Origin: Scolanthus callimorphus
Taxonomy: Eukaryota > Cnidaria > Anthozoa > Actiniaria > Edwardsiidae
Assembly: GCA_033964015.1 (NCBI GenBank)
Contig: CM066924.1
Coordinates: 22,998,280 to 23,062,279, forward strand
DNA length: 64,000 nt
Direction: 5' to 3'
The stretch's first letter is position 1. The number at the start of each line of letters is the position of its first letter. Below the pieces are notes generated by a model that ran no database searches, was not told the DNA's origin, and saw only the letters and a program-made list of their open reading frames with translations. The position numbers and the translations under genes are program-made. Positions 46,218-57,852 of this stretch are shown piece after piece.

Positions 46218-49049
46218 TCATTTTGAAAACCAGCTCCCTGCCGGTGCTTTCTTTAAAAATAAATTTAACTCTAGGCTCGGGTTATTGATTTTCTTGCAGT
46301 ACCGGAAATGCAAAGGTTTACATACTTCAGGCTTGTAATCGAAATTGAATTCCAAGCGTAGCTCTTTGTAAGGGTCCTGCGTGTAAATATCTGGCCAGTA
46401 ATAGATCAAGTAGCTTGAGAGGTCAGGATCTTCTTTGATCCAGACGTTATTGAAAGTGACTCCTTCCGGAAGCATTACAGCCACGAAAGTGCGACCTCCT
46501 TTGTCTATAATGATGTCCTTCTCTTGGTCCAGGATCAGAGAAAATGAATCGTCGCCGAATCCAGACAACACGCGGTTTGCGCCTTTACCAAGCTGTGCCA
46601 TCAGCTGGATATTATTCAGAATGGGTCGGTTATAATGTAGTCATCAAACGGACCGCCAATGACCTCATGCATGGTCTTGTGTTGTTTATCATTAGAGTAA
46701 TAGTCGTATGAAAGGAAAACCAAATTGACGGTATGCCTGCTCAGCTCTATCCGCTCCATGTAGTTGTACAGGATTGTTTGGCTTTCATCAGCCGCAGGGC
46801 AAAACTCCTCAGATGTAGGTGATGGCCTTGTGCATGTTGTATTGTCGAGCAATTTTTCTCGGACGTTTAAGAATGGCTCGAAATCCAAAAACCTCCTGGC
46901 TGTCGTACTTTTCCCTTTGTCGGGCAACAGGACAACCATTCTCTCCGATGGGCTTGAGGGCAATCGCAATGGTTTGTATCTAGTCATCGTTAAGACATCA
47001 TGGAATGTGTCTTCCGAACCCAAGAGTCTGATAAGGTCTGATCCCACAATCCCTTGATTTGTCAGCGAGTCACCAGTGTACACAATTCGCCTTGACCTCC
47101 ACGTTGCATCGAGCATAACTATGTGAGATCCTCTCTTACCATCGTGCACGTGTATAGGCCCAGAGGTCTTATTTATGAAAATAACACTAGCTCCCGGCCC
47201 TGCTCCTATATCATCGTCACCACTTCCCGTCACAATAATCGTATTGTTTCCTCCATAGTCTTTCACAGTGTCATTTTCAACGTGGATAAAGTCGTTCCCA
47301 TGCCCTCCGTCGATATAATCTCTCTCCGGTCCACCGCCAGTTAAATAATATTCTACGCCTGGGTAATGTTTGCCGCCCGATAGTCTCGTATTAATCACAT
47401 CACTTCCCTTTCCTCCATTAATTTTGACCGGGCCAACGGTAGAACCTGGTGGGTGCCGAACGAAAAACACATCGTCGCCACCCAACCCGTACGCTTCAGA
47501 GTTTCCGTCCAATTCCACCTTATCATCAATCTCATCGTTACCAATAAACAAGAATGGGTCGTTACCGTGGCGCACTACCCTAGGTACGAATGTCCAGCCC
47601 TCAATTCACCCTCCCGACGTCCCATTGGTGTCTTAATCTCATCAGTATAAGTGGCCATGAAAACTGTCCTGTTCGTTAGCTCATTTATAGGTATCCCGAA
47701 CTCTTGTCCTACTTCTTCCTGGTCTTTCCACCCAACTGTCACATATTTGCCAGCCTCAAAAAAGTTGGAAATGGAAAAACAATTTTCTTTGGTTTAAGTT
47801 TTTTCGCAAGTTCTTGTATACCTGGTTTAAGCTTCTTTTTAAATTCTCGTTCCTGACGACGAGACCTTTCCATTTGTGCCATCATCACCAGAACACCGAG
47901 TTTACCAAGTTCTTCGTTAAGGTGTCGCGAGCCGGTTATCTTGTCCGTCAAGGCCATGCCTCCCATGATTAAGGCGGCAGGTACAGACCGTGTAAGTAGT
48001 ATACTGACTGCGGTGATATCATCTCCCCTGGAGGATGCGTCGATCATATCAACCAGGACAGCGAAGTCCGGGGTGGGTATAAGAGGAGACAAGAACGCTT
48101 TGACATAGTCTTTGGGAGTTAAATCCTCTTGATCGACAAGCCCTGAAGCAACGCCGGTTGCATACGAAGCAATATACAGACCAGCGGCGATCCCATAGCC
48201 AATAGGGCCGGCGGCAGATGCCGCTTTGGCGCTGGTACTCAATATCATCTGAGTAACTCCCATAGAAACATCACCAGCCATGGCAGACACTGAACTAGTA
48301 AGGCTCAAGATATTGGAGTCAGACACTTCTTCCCCTAATCGGATGCTGTTTACCACCGTATTGTACCCGTTTATCGCAAAGTCTAAACCATTAGCTGCTC
48401 CAGCTTTCAAACCATTGAGTTTGAGAGAGTTTTTCCCCCACTTTGCTTCAAGCTTGTTCATCAGGCCTGACTTTTCTAAAGCAGCAGTCATCCCTTGTCC
48501 CAGATGGCCTCCAGTTTGCGTTGATAGCCAGGTCTGTATCTCACTCAGTTTTTCCATCAACGATGCATCTGCTCTGACGGTACCAGATTTAAGCTTCTCC
48601 TTGAACAACCAGACGACGTTTCGGAAAGCATTCAGCCTTTGAACTCTGTTGTGTAATCGGTCATTCATGGCGTTAGGCCGGCCTGCGAACCCGGCGGCTC
48701 TTTCAGAGGATATGACGTGGATATTCTTCAGCCCTTCGCCAAGCACAATTGAAGCATCCAGTGTTGCCAGCGAACCTACAACAGCAAAGTCTCGATCGTT
48801 AAAGGTTTCTTCTACTTTCACGTTCTCAATCTCTCGAAGGTATTTCGGCAAGTTGAGCTCGTAGATGAACGTGGCTTCCAGTTCTAACGCAACAAGAGCT
48901 GCTTCATCGTCCATCACAGATCCAGTGAGAATATATTCTTCTGGAACTAGATTCTCTTCTTCATTGGTCCTCTTTTTGCTGGCAAGACCGCCACTATAAA
49001 TAAACGCCAGGAAAAGAACGACGGCATAGCCGCGCTCTTTTGCAGTCAT
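46218..49049 (-). CDS. Secreted RTX-repeat protein (bacterial-toxin-like), intronless, three frame breaks
   Basis: About 940 codons in one exon. I start at the ATG at 49049, because the reading upstream lacks an earlier ATG and this one begins a clear signal peptide (AVVLFLAFIYSGGLA, cleavage near residue 24). Residues ~30-230 are mixed alpha-helical. About 235-310 is a long Gly/Ala-rich hydrophobic stretch (AAGPIGYGIAAGLYIASYA) that could insert in membranes. Then comes a Lys-rich segment. The C-terminal half carries RTX-type calcium-binding words: GGDDVFF, GGKGSDVIN, GGHGNDFIH, GSGDDDIG, and one more near the end (SGFGDDSF). RTX repeats are known mainly from bacterial secreted proteins, so a horizontal origin is an inference; toxicity is not shown. 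Frames change near 47758-47763, 47603-47606 and 46622-46625, each by the equivalent of one base. An AATAAA lies about 100 bases downstream. Confidence 0.78.
46622..46625 (-). other. Frame break 3 of the RTX-like gene
   Basis: Reading moves to another frame across the short G/C run here, just before the last RTX-like word. It is equivalent to one missing base. Confidence 0.75.
47603..47606 (-). other. Frame break 2 of the RTX-like gene
   Basis: The intermediate frame, used for about 50 codons, ends here and the RTX-repeat frame takes over. It is equivalent to one missing base at AATT. Confidence 0.75.
47758..47763 (-). other. Frame break 1 of the RTX-like gene
   Basis: A run of six T in gene sense. 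The 5' frame stops shortly after it, while a protein-like frame continues in the next phase. It is equivalent to one missing base. Confidence 0.75.
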
Positions 49050-49179
49050 CGTAGTAGTGGGCAATATAATTTTCACACCGCAATCAATCAATGTGAAATC
49101 TAAAATCCATCGTGTGAAATCTTAAAGAAAATTAAGTAATCAGTGTCCCCAGAGAGATGCCACAGCATGTCAGCAAGTG

Positions 49180-49440
49180 GCAATAGTGTTTCCAGAATTA
49201 TCTGGAACGTTGATCACACTTTGTTACCCGCGGCACGATTGTCAGAAGTGTCAGAAGTGCAATGAGCTAAGCATTTACATGGTGTTCGTAGTAAGGAAGA
49301 AACTGATTCTGCTTTTGTGAACTCTAATCAGGTGGCAATAGTGTACTGGAGGTGTCGCCCTTGAAGTGTAATACACTGAACGGAGTGTGTTACCCGGAAT
49401 TGCTTGTCATGAATGAAGGATGTCAGAGCAAAGCGCTGGA
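49180..49440 (+). repeat. Diverged direct duplication in the RTX-gene upstream region
   Basis: GTGGCAATAGTGT followed by ..GTGTGTTACCCG/TTTGTTACCCG..TTGTCA occurs at about 49177 and 49331, offset ~153 bases. It lies 130-400 bases 5' of the RTX-like gene start and may be a duplicated control region; it could also be neutral. Confidence 0.55.
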
Positions 49441-49449
49441 TGTAATAAA

Positions 49450-51540
49450 TGCGTTTTTAAGTTGAGATGAGTGGTTCACTTTGTAATTACTCCTATAGGT
49501 TTTATTCAGAATTGATGTAATCACACTTTGCGATTTGTTTCACTGCCTTCATATGAACTCCGCTCCATTCTTCTTGATCTTTTTAAACAGGAAGCAGACT
49601 GCCATGCCGTGTGGTAATGTAAAATGTACAATAGACTGTAATTGCTTTGTCGAGCCGTTGTGGGCGGCAATGGGCGGTTCATGTTGTTTGTTTTCTCTTA
49701 CTACCGAAACCAGTAGACTGTTTATCGGGCTCGCCAAAAATCACTCGTCTCAGATAAAAACGCTTGACTAGGTCTGATTATATTCCTTCACGCGAAATAG
49801 TTCATGTGTTGTGCCGCTGGCAAACAAAAACGTAAAGTTTCGGGAAATAATGCACTGATTTGTATTTCTTTACCTCATAAAATTATTAGAAAACACAACA
49901 AGCAGATGGCTTTTCTTATGATTCTAGTTTGAAAATTTGGCAAATAAAATATTTGAGTTTCACGCATCGCTGACCTCAGTAAAGGAATTCAAACTACTGT
50001 TTTTGACTGGAGATGAATGTTTTTTCTCGAGCCGAAAACACAGACTACCGGTTTTGGTAGTACGTGGCACGGGTAATGTCGTGTTTTTCTGACTGTTGAT
50101 GTAGCACAAAATATTTAGTTTCACAGTCTATTTTATCCTCAGTTCTAGCCAGGATTGAAATTAACTGTGGCACTAGTATGAAGTTCGAATCAGTCCCGGC
50201 GGGGAGGGGGGGGGGGGGGGGGGGGGGGACTCCCATATTTTTTGGTCGGGGCTGATCTTAACCCCAATCTTTTACGGGTTAAAATCACGGGTTTTGGCTT
50301 CTTTTAGGGTAACCTTGATCTGCAATAAAATTTAAGGGCTCTAACACGGCAAGAAAGAAAGAAAGAGAGTACTTGTTGACAGGTTGATAAATTAGACAAC
50401 ATCCAAGGCAGCATCTCAATCAAAGACGGAAATTTCTTGATGGGTTTCTTTTAGGGTAAAAATTATTTTTGCCCTAAAAATATTTTTACCACGTCCTTTT
50501 TAACTCGTGGGTTACTATGGTAACCCAGAGTTGTAGTGGGGACTCGATGTCACTCACTCCGGTGTTAGCTCATTAACTCTACATTAGCATAATTTATGTT
50601 GATTATTTGTTAATTTATGTGTTCATTTTTGCCCACCCCTGCCTCGATACATACGCTTATCCTTTCCCTCCCCCTCTCGAACTATCTGTGGAACTTCGTG
50701 TGTCTAAAACTCTTTGCATCTCTCTGTTACCTCTATGCCTCCGCCAACTGATATATAGGTCAATTGGCACTTAAACTTCTCCATGTGGGGTGCTACCTAT
50801 TTTTGCCAAAAAAACTGGTTTGTTTCAATTCGGTACTTTTTAAGTCATCTCAAAGCCTACACTGTGTAAGGACTTTGATCCATGCAAAGCCAGGTGTAGG
50901 GGGTTACAAAACGTGGGAAAATGAACAGTACACTACCAATGACGTCATTAGCGCATGCGCAAAACCCTAATTGTTTTAAAACGCTACTTTTTAGTTATTT
51001 TAAAACCTACACTTAAGGAGTGACTTCAACAAGCAAAGCCAAGCTAACGAATACAGGGTTATCAATGCAGGGGGGTGTCTAATTCCTATTTCCCAGAAAT
51101 CCCAGTCCCATTTTAATGCATAATCGGCCGAAAATAGAAATCCCATTCCCCAGAGGCATCTCAAAGCAAGAAGACAATACAATGCGCGGGTCTTCTGCTT
51201 AATAGGGGCACAAATTCGTGGTAAAACAAGGACAAACAATCGACCTGCCCCCCCCCCCCCCCCCCCCCCCATTGGCCGTCTTTACCACAGGGAACCCAAA
51301 TCTAGTAATAAATAGCGGAGAAGATCTGGGTTCGAGAATGTTACGATATCACAATATTATTTCGATGGCTCAGCCCGTGGCTTGGATTGAGGGATGTTCA
51401 TCGCCTTGTTTCTTCTTCTTTTTGCGGAAATTCGACTGAATAATGGTTGTTAATATCCAAAGAAGGAATAAGTAACCAACTCCACACTCGTGAACTCGTG
51501 ATATTGTAAAGCGGATCTGAATCGCGTTTACAGGTGAGTT
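49450..51540. other. Non-coding stretch with two long G/C tracts
   Basis: A poly(G) tract (50206-50228, 23 nt) and a poly(C) tract (51248-51270, 23 nt). TTTTAGGGTAA occurs twice (50304 and 50449). No gene is supported; the Gly- or Pro-rich frames come from the tracts. Confidence 0.6.
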
Positions 51541-51542
51541 TA

Positions 51543-51860
51543 TAAAGGGGCTATGTCACGGTTGTTTAAAAAAAATGTTATAAAATAGGACCAGTGATCC
51601 ACAAAACAACTCAGAATCCTACATTATATTATTATTGAGAATACAAAGAAAAAGGAGGAATTGAAACTTTATATTATAAAGCCGTTTGTACGTAAGATTT
51701 TATAGCTTTCTCTGGTCTAAAAACTGTTTAGCCTGGTAAGAAATCCAAAATGCCTTTTCGTAATCCAATTCAATCCGCTCTATAACACACGAATATACAA
51801 ATCCAAATTAGCTAGCAGTTGAAAGGCTGTTTAGTTGTTCGTGTCTTTTGAATTTGCCTT
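51543..51860 (-). mobile_element. Member of the GGGGCAC MITE family, reversed body
   Basis: AAAGGGGCTATGTCACGG begins the plus strand. The rest (TTTTATAGCTTTC, CCAATTCAATCCGC, AGCAGTTGAAAGGCTGTTTA) is the reverse complement of the body seen at 13.9 and 37.6 kb. Confidence 0.65.
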
Positions 51861-51959
51861 CATTAAGCTTGAAAGCAGGAGATCTTGGAGTTGATTACAC
51901 CGATGCTCAAACTTGGCTTCAGGGAAATTCATTTCTGACTTTTTTATAGGAGGATGTGC

Positions 51960-52195
51960 AATAGGGGCTGGCATTATGGCTGCTTTAATTGCGTTACTTG
52001 TCTAAAGTCAGAAATAAAATAGTACTGCAAAAGGGAAGGGAAGTTAGACTTGCTCTAACTAGGGAAGTTATTGCCTTTGCAACAAATTGGCACACCCGTG
52101 TCACAGCATTTTGAATTTTGACGAGTCACGCATAAGGCACTTTATGTTCTTTTTCTGTCATTGTGTTTTCAAACTTCTTTTATTTGCTCAATAAA
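51960..52195. other. Short non-coding interval
   Basis: No supported feature. Confidence 0.4.
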
Positions 52196-52400
52196 GTATT
52201 TTGATTAAGACATGAGCGTGTAACTGGGAAATACGGTATCTGTACATCTTGTGCAAAGCTACATCTTGGACCCAAGTGGCATACTTTAAGTTTATTATAT
52301 AACACCAATGAATACCGTGTGATCTCCCCCACAAAAAGTGATATATTCGTTACACATGAAAATAATTTTCTGGCAATCCAGCAAGCTAAAATTTGACTCA
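52195..52400 (+). mobile_element. Weak relative of the GTGTTTTACTGGGAAATA repeat
   Basis: AAGACATGAGCGTGTAACTG followed by GGAAATACGGTA..CATCTTGTGCAAAGCTACATC, and then TTATTATATAACACCA, resembles copies 1 and 2 with many changes. Confidence 0.45.
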
Positions 52401-52542
52401 TTTCTCTTCCTAATTGAAGGCTCATCCATTCCTGTGAAGTGGTCTACACAACAACTGAAGGGCAGAGCACAATATTGTTCGCTTGAGGTGACAACTCAAG
52501 AATACCGGTACACAAATGCTAGAGGAGGAACACCCAAGACAG

Positions 52543-52958
52543 CACAGGTGACCCAAGCTCTGAGTCTGTATTTCTATTAGCCTGATAATGTTAAATTAGA
52601 CAGCTTTGGAGGGCTGTTTTAGGACAGAAATATAAGAGAATTTGTATAGTGTTTTTGAGGGGTAAAATGCACTTGTTTGTTGTCTCTTTGGGATCTCTCC
52701 TGAGAAGTATGGAGCCATTCTATTTACTCTTCCACGAGATATCCTCAGCGACTCCCTCAGGAGAGATCCCAGAGAGACAACAAACAAGTGTGTGTAAAAA
52801 TCTTGCCCATTTTTATAAATTTTCACACTGAATTTTACCCCTCAAAAACACTATACAAATTCTCTTATATTTCTGTCCTAAAACAGCCCTCAAAAGCTCA
52901 CTAATTTAACATTATCAGGCTAATAGAAATACAGAATAATAGTTTGGGTCACCTGTGA
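52543..52958. mobile_element. Long palindrome, 416 bp
   Basis: CACAGGTGACCCAA opens and TTGGGTCACCTGTG closes. Arms pair nearly throughout: TCTATTAGCCTGATAATGTT, GGAGGGCTGTTTTAGGACAG, TTTTTGAGGGGTAAAAT, and the innermost GTTTGTTGTCTCTTTGGGAT. The loop is only about 50 bases. No gene; the mirrored open frames are arms of the palindrome. Confidence 0.85.
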
Positions 52959-52964
52959 ATACAG

Positions 52965-53930
52965 CTCCAAATTCTGCTGTATGGTTAACTACTGCACATG
53001 GCTTACTCTACTATGACTTCTGCCACTGTTTGAAAAAATAAACTGTAAAGCAACTTCCAAAATTAGTTTATATATTCCTAAAAAATCTTGTGTCAAAAAC
53101 AACAAAGCAAGTAAAGCAGAAGGAAATATTGATGGTTTGTGTGCAAAACTAACAATGACGTACAATACTGATAGTGCCTAGAGTGTCATCATAATGTCTA
53201 AACTGTTTCAAGGTATACAGTGTACTTTTGACCAAAAATAAAGTTGCAAAATTGCAACACATGACAAAAGATTACAGTATAGAGCAGTTTTCATATTACG
53301 GTAGTGAAACCAATCGCAAGGTAATCTGTACACAAATTCTGAATACAACCTATCAGAGTAATTACAAAGTAATTGCAAATTACAACAGTCATCTGAAATC
53401 TCGTGTGTGCTACTTTGCAGTTCACCATTCTAATAGCAACAATGAAAACATTCACATAGTTAACTCAAGCTACAATAAATGTGTCAAATACTGCAATGCA
53501 TTTGTTGACTAAAAGGAAGAGACAGTTTGTATGCCACAAATCCAGGTGACCAAGAGCTTCAACAACAAACTTGTGACATTTTTCCCTGAATTTTTTTTAA
53601 TGGTATATTTTAGGGGCTACACACTCATGTCGGTATCAGTTAGGAAACAAATTTGTTTTTCTCATTGAGCAGGCCTGCCCAAAAATATAGGAGCCTTCCA
53701 CCAAATTGATAGAGTCTTCTTAAACAACTAATTTCTAAAAGTTTTTCAAAGGAAAACACCCACGAGTTGGCCTATGGCATGCCTTTGATTGGTATCTTTT
53801 AGGGGTGAAACTAAAAATTCCTGATGATCACCCCCGACCAAAAAATATGGAAGCCCCAGACCAAATTTTGACGTGTCCAAGATGGCGCGCCCGCATCGGA
53901 ATTCTCGCTCGTTTCTCGCCGTAAAACGAC
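52965..53930. other. Non-coding stretch
   Basis: A 94-codon frame at 53228-53512 has Asn/Tyr/Thr-rich composition typical of AT-rich chance frames. No repeat or exon is supported. Confidence 0.4.
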
Positions 53931-53935
53931 CTTAA

Positions 53936-55661
53936 GGTGACTCATTCGAAATTCAAAATGCACCCAACTGTGTCTAGAGCGCAAATCTGCGTCGCCAAAC
54001 TCAAGGCTATAACGTTTGTGTCTTTTCCTCTATTGTTATAATTCTTTTTTCAAATCCTACCTTAATGATGTATAAATCAGTTATTAATAACCGATCTTCT
54101 TGGAAACATGTTTAGAAGTCACAATCAAACTTTTTGTGAGGCCCTAATTTCATATTCAGGTCGTACTAGAAAAAAATTTGCCGGTTTTTTTGGCTCAAAC
54201 TCCAGGAATCGATTCCAGTTGAAGTAATCTCAAATCTCAAAGTTACAGAAAATTCGTCGGAACAGAAACGCGGTAATAAAAATGCCGTCAACTTTGGCCA
54301 AATTAGAAGGCTGATTCTGCTCGGCTTCAATTGAATTTTAATAGTGCTCCGAAAACTCATTATTTGGGGCTCTTCCTTCGGCACTATATTGTATAGTAAT
54401 GTATTAAACTTTGCGGAAGGTCAGATTGTAAATACGATGAACTACTAAAGTGTCGGAAAATCATTTACCGAGGAAAGAAATTGTGAAAGCGCAATGAATT
54501 AATTACAAGAATGTCGCGTTAAAATGTGTTGTTATTACGTAGTATTTCTTGCTAAGATATATATAGACGTTAACCTTGTGGCAATGGTAAACCTTTGTAA
54601 CCAAGTTTGACCATTATGCGTGCTTATTTGGTATAGAAGAAAATTACAAAGTTACAACATTCATCCTCTACTCTTGCACGCAGATTTGAAGCTCTCTTGT
54701 TTATGAATGATAATGAAATCTGACGTTTTTCCAGGGGGAGCTCATTAGGCCAAATCTAATCAATAGCAGTCACGCTCCGAAAATAGCATGATAGCAATTG
54801 TCTTAATATTAAGTCCCTATGGAACATAAAAACTAGTGTAGGCCTAAATGTGCTCCCCCTAGCGAAACGTCAGATTTCATTACCATTCATAAACAAGAGA
54901 GCTTCAAATCTGCGTGCAAGACTAGAGGGTGAATGTCGTAACTTTGTAATTTACTTCTACACCAAACAAGCACATATAATGGTCAAATTTGGTTACTAAG
55001 TTTTACCAATGCCACAAGCTTTTCGTCTATATAAATCTTAGCAAGAAATTATACGTAATAACGACACATTTTAACGCGACATTCTTGTAATAAATTCATT
55101 GCGCTTTCACGATTTCTTTCCTCGGTAGATAATTTTCCAACATTTTAGTAGTTCATGGTGTTTACAATCTGACCTTCGGTAAAGTTTAATACATTACTAT
55201 ACAATATAGTGCCGAAGGAAGATCCCCAAATAATGAGTTTTCGGAGCATTATTAAAATTCAATTCAAGCCAAGCTGAATCAGCCTTCTAATTTGGCCAAA
55301 GTTGACGGCATTTTTATTACCGCGTTTCTGTTCCGACGAATTTTCTGTAACTTAGCTCGATTTGAGATTACTTCAACTGGAATCGATTCCTGGAGTTTGA
55401 GCCAAAAAAACCGGCAAATTTTTTTTCTAGTACGACCTGAATATGACAATTAGGGCCTCACAAAAAGTTTGATTGTGACTTCTAAAAATGTTTCCAAGAA
55501 GATCGGTTATTAATAACTGATTTATACATCATTAAAGTAGGATTTGAAAAAAGAATTATAACAATAGGGGAAAAGACACAAAAGTTATAGCCTTGAGTTT
55601 GGCGGCGCAGATTTGCGCTCTAGACACAGTTGGGTGCATTTTGAATTTCGAATGAGTCACC
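53936..55661. mobile_element. Giant foldback element, 1726 bp, TTAA-flanked
   Basis: It starts GGTGACTCATTCGAAATTCA and ends with the inverse TGAATTTCGAATGAGTCACC. Arms of about 815 bases (53936-54752 and 54841-55661) are inverted copies differing by scattered substitutions and small indels. The loop is about 90 bases. TTAA lies directly outside each end (53932-53935 and 55662-55665). No transposase frame is present. TTAA targeting suggests piggyBac-type mobilisation. The first ~70 bases inside each end include TGCACCCAACTGTGTCTAGA. Confidence 0.9.
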
Positions 55662-55699
55662 TTAAACTAGAATAATCGTAGATCACTAAATTTTGGTCG

Positions 55700-57240
55700 A
55701 AGCGAGTGTGTCATGATGATGAAGGTACATCCAGAGCCTATAACTGGTGAAAATGCTGTTACAACTAGACCTGTTTTATTTCAATATAAAAACATTTAGT
55801 GTCTGATTACCGACATTACCTGGAGAGTGAAAGAGGGTAGCTTTAACTGGGATTAATTGCAGCGAGACAAAAATGCCACCCAGCCAAATAACGGGGATTG
55901 TTGCGAGATCCAACGGTCCCCAACCGGGTAAGTAACTAGAATCTGAGGTAGTGAGATCCGAAGGCCGAGGCCATCTTGCCGAATCGACAGCAAAATTCTC
56001 CGTAAAAACCCGGTGGGTTTCGTGTTTACAACGAAACGTAGTGTTTCCTTCTCGGAAAACGCATCACTGCATAATTTTCTGGTGTTGTGACCAATGACTT
56101 CATTTGTGACTAAAACACTTGCATTCGCACAAAATGGGCTTTGAAGCACCAAAACCAAAGACTTTGCAGCACAAAATGGACTCAACAAATCAACAAATAG
56201 TTGAGCCTGCAATATTGTAGCCGTCATTTCTTTTCGTGTGACATGCGCTAGTTACCATACCTCTCCCTGTCCGTATGAGGTCGAGGCTAGTTTCATTACC
56301 ATTCCACCTCCTTTCGTGAGATCGAGGCAATTTCATTACCATTCCTCCTCTTGACATGAAATCGAGGCAAAATAACAATCAGTCCAAATTCTCTGAATCA
56401 AGCTGGCATTCAACCATAGCCACGCGGGACTACTCGCGAATCACGGGGTGCGACCCTGATCAGATTAGTATGCGGTCTTCACGGTCTTCGACCGCAATAA
56501 CTCGTGAATACAAAAGCCAACCGACGCGCCTGCTAGCAGGCTAAGTGCGCGATCCAATACAGCTATTTCAAGAAACGTTGTCGGTAGAGCGTTCAAGCGT
56601 ACGCTCCCTGACCGCTAGGGAATATGGGTAAATAGCCAAAGAAGCAATAAAAGAATGTGTGTGGATATCTCAAGCACACGTTTAGGTATCTTGTTCTCTA
56701 CTTATTATCTCCCAGTTTTACAGTTTCCGCGTTTTCTCCGACAGCCTTTATTGGAATAGCTGTATACAGGAGCCCATTAGCTTATGGCGGGGGAGTTTCG
56801 AGGGCGTTGCTGGGGGCCGCACACTTGAACCCAGGTCTCCTTATCATACGCGTTCCTTCTGGAAACAGGAGTTTGCGAGTCTAATCCTATAAAAACAGGA
56901 AGTTCTCAGCTTCGTGCCGATCGCGTGATGTTTTCGCTCACTGAAATATTAGACTTTTCCATAAACCTTTGACTAGTTTTTCGCAAAATAATTTATTTTC
57001 ATTTACATCTTAATAAAACCACTTTCATGAAGTAAGCACTTCCTGTTTATCTCATAGCAAGGTTGTTTTACTCCCTTGTTAGGAAAAGTCGAGCGCAATC
57101 TCACGCTTGCGTTTATTTCAGTGGTCGAGGGAGCAAAGTCCAATGTAGTTGTAATGTGACAAAAATGATTGGACTAAAGCTTAGTAGAGCACTTGTGCCA
57201 GAATTTTTGTTGAACTCTTTAGCGAAAATAAGGATTAAAG
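55700..57240. other. Non-coding stretch with a small tandem repeat
   Basis: 56276-56375 holds three diverged units of GAGGTCGAGGC..TTTCATTACCATTCC. The 124-codon minus frame at 55853-56227 has no recognisable content. GTCGGTAGAGCG at 56580 looks like a tRNA D-arm, but no tRNA fold follows. Confidence 0.45.
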
Positions 57241-57249
57241 GGTCAATAA

Positions 57250-57360
57250 TACTTGAATCCCAGTCCGCGTCAAGGTCGCAAATAAGAAAAAGTACTCGAG
57301 AAATGAAGACCAGATAAATATCATGCTGGCGGCAATGTTTTGAGAGGTTTTCAAAACTTC
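57250..57360 (-). pseudogene. Degenerate duplicate of a signal-peptide first exon
   Basis: In gene sense, CAAAACATTGCCGCCAGC, ATG (57324), ATTTATCTGGTCTTCAT match the exon at 59688-59761 and its leader. It lacks one base right after the ATG, which destroys the signal-peptide frame, and the GTACGT donor is not kept. It lies 2.4 kb from the intact copy on the same strand. Confidence 0.65.
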
Positions 57361-57565
57361 AAAGGGAAAAAAGGGAAAAGTAAAAGCCCGGCGTAACAAA
57401 TCGATAGAAATCGATCATCGAAATCTGATCGATAAATCGATATTTGTCGATCAGATTGACCGATCATTATCGATTAACATCGGCAATTGATAAAAATCGA
57501 TAGTCACAGCCATCCCCAAGAGATCGATAAAAATCGATATCACTTGATATCGAAAGTATAGCATA

Positions 57566-57814
57566 CAGCCGATTGCGTTTTAGCGTTTTACCCTAACAGT
57601 TCGCACGTTACCTTTGAAAGTTGCGTTGTGAGACAAAAAGTCGAACGTTTCCAAGGGCAACCGCCATGTGTATTTTTTACTGACCAATCAGAGAGGACAG
57701 AGAACTCTTTGGTTCGCCATAGAAACGTCTCGTTTCATCCTAGAAACGCAACTTTCAAACGTTCAAACATAACGTGCGAACTGTTAGGGTAAAACGCTCA
57801 AACGCAATCGGCTG
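57566..57814. mobile_element. TA-flanked MITE nested in the 934-bp element
   Basis: CAGCCGATTGCGTTTTAGCG and CGCTCAAACGCAATCGGCTG are inverted ends. The arms run ~70 bases and include CCCTAACAGTTCGCACGTTA. TA is on both sides (57564-57565 and 57815-57816), the target of Tc1/mariner-type elements. Confidence 0.8.
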
Positions 57815-57852
57815 TAACACAGTTCCAAAGAAAAAAGTTATTTAAATTTATT

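Noticed and set aside
46003..46221. Small ORF running through the poly(G) tract
   Set aside because: Proline run is the tract itself; lies past the RTX-like gene stop.
55853..56227. 124-codon minus-strand ORF
   Set aside because: No recognisable family; no connection to the signal-peptide exon could be made by phase.
56580..56625. tRNA-like GGTAGAGCG
   Set aside because: Resembles a D-arm, but no acceptor stem, anticodon arm or GGTTCRA T-arm at the right distance.
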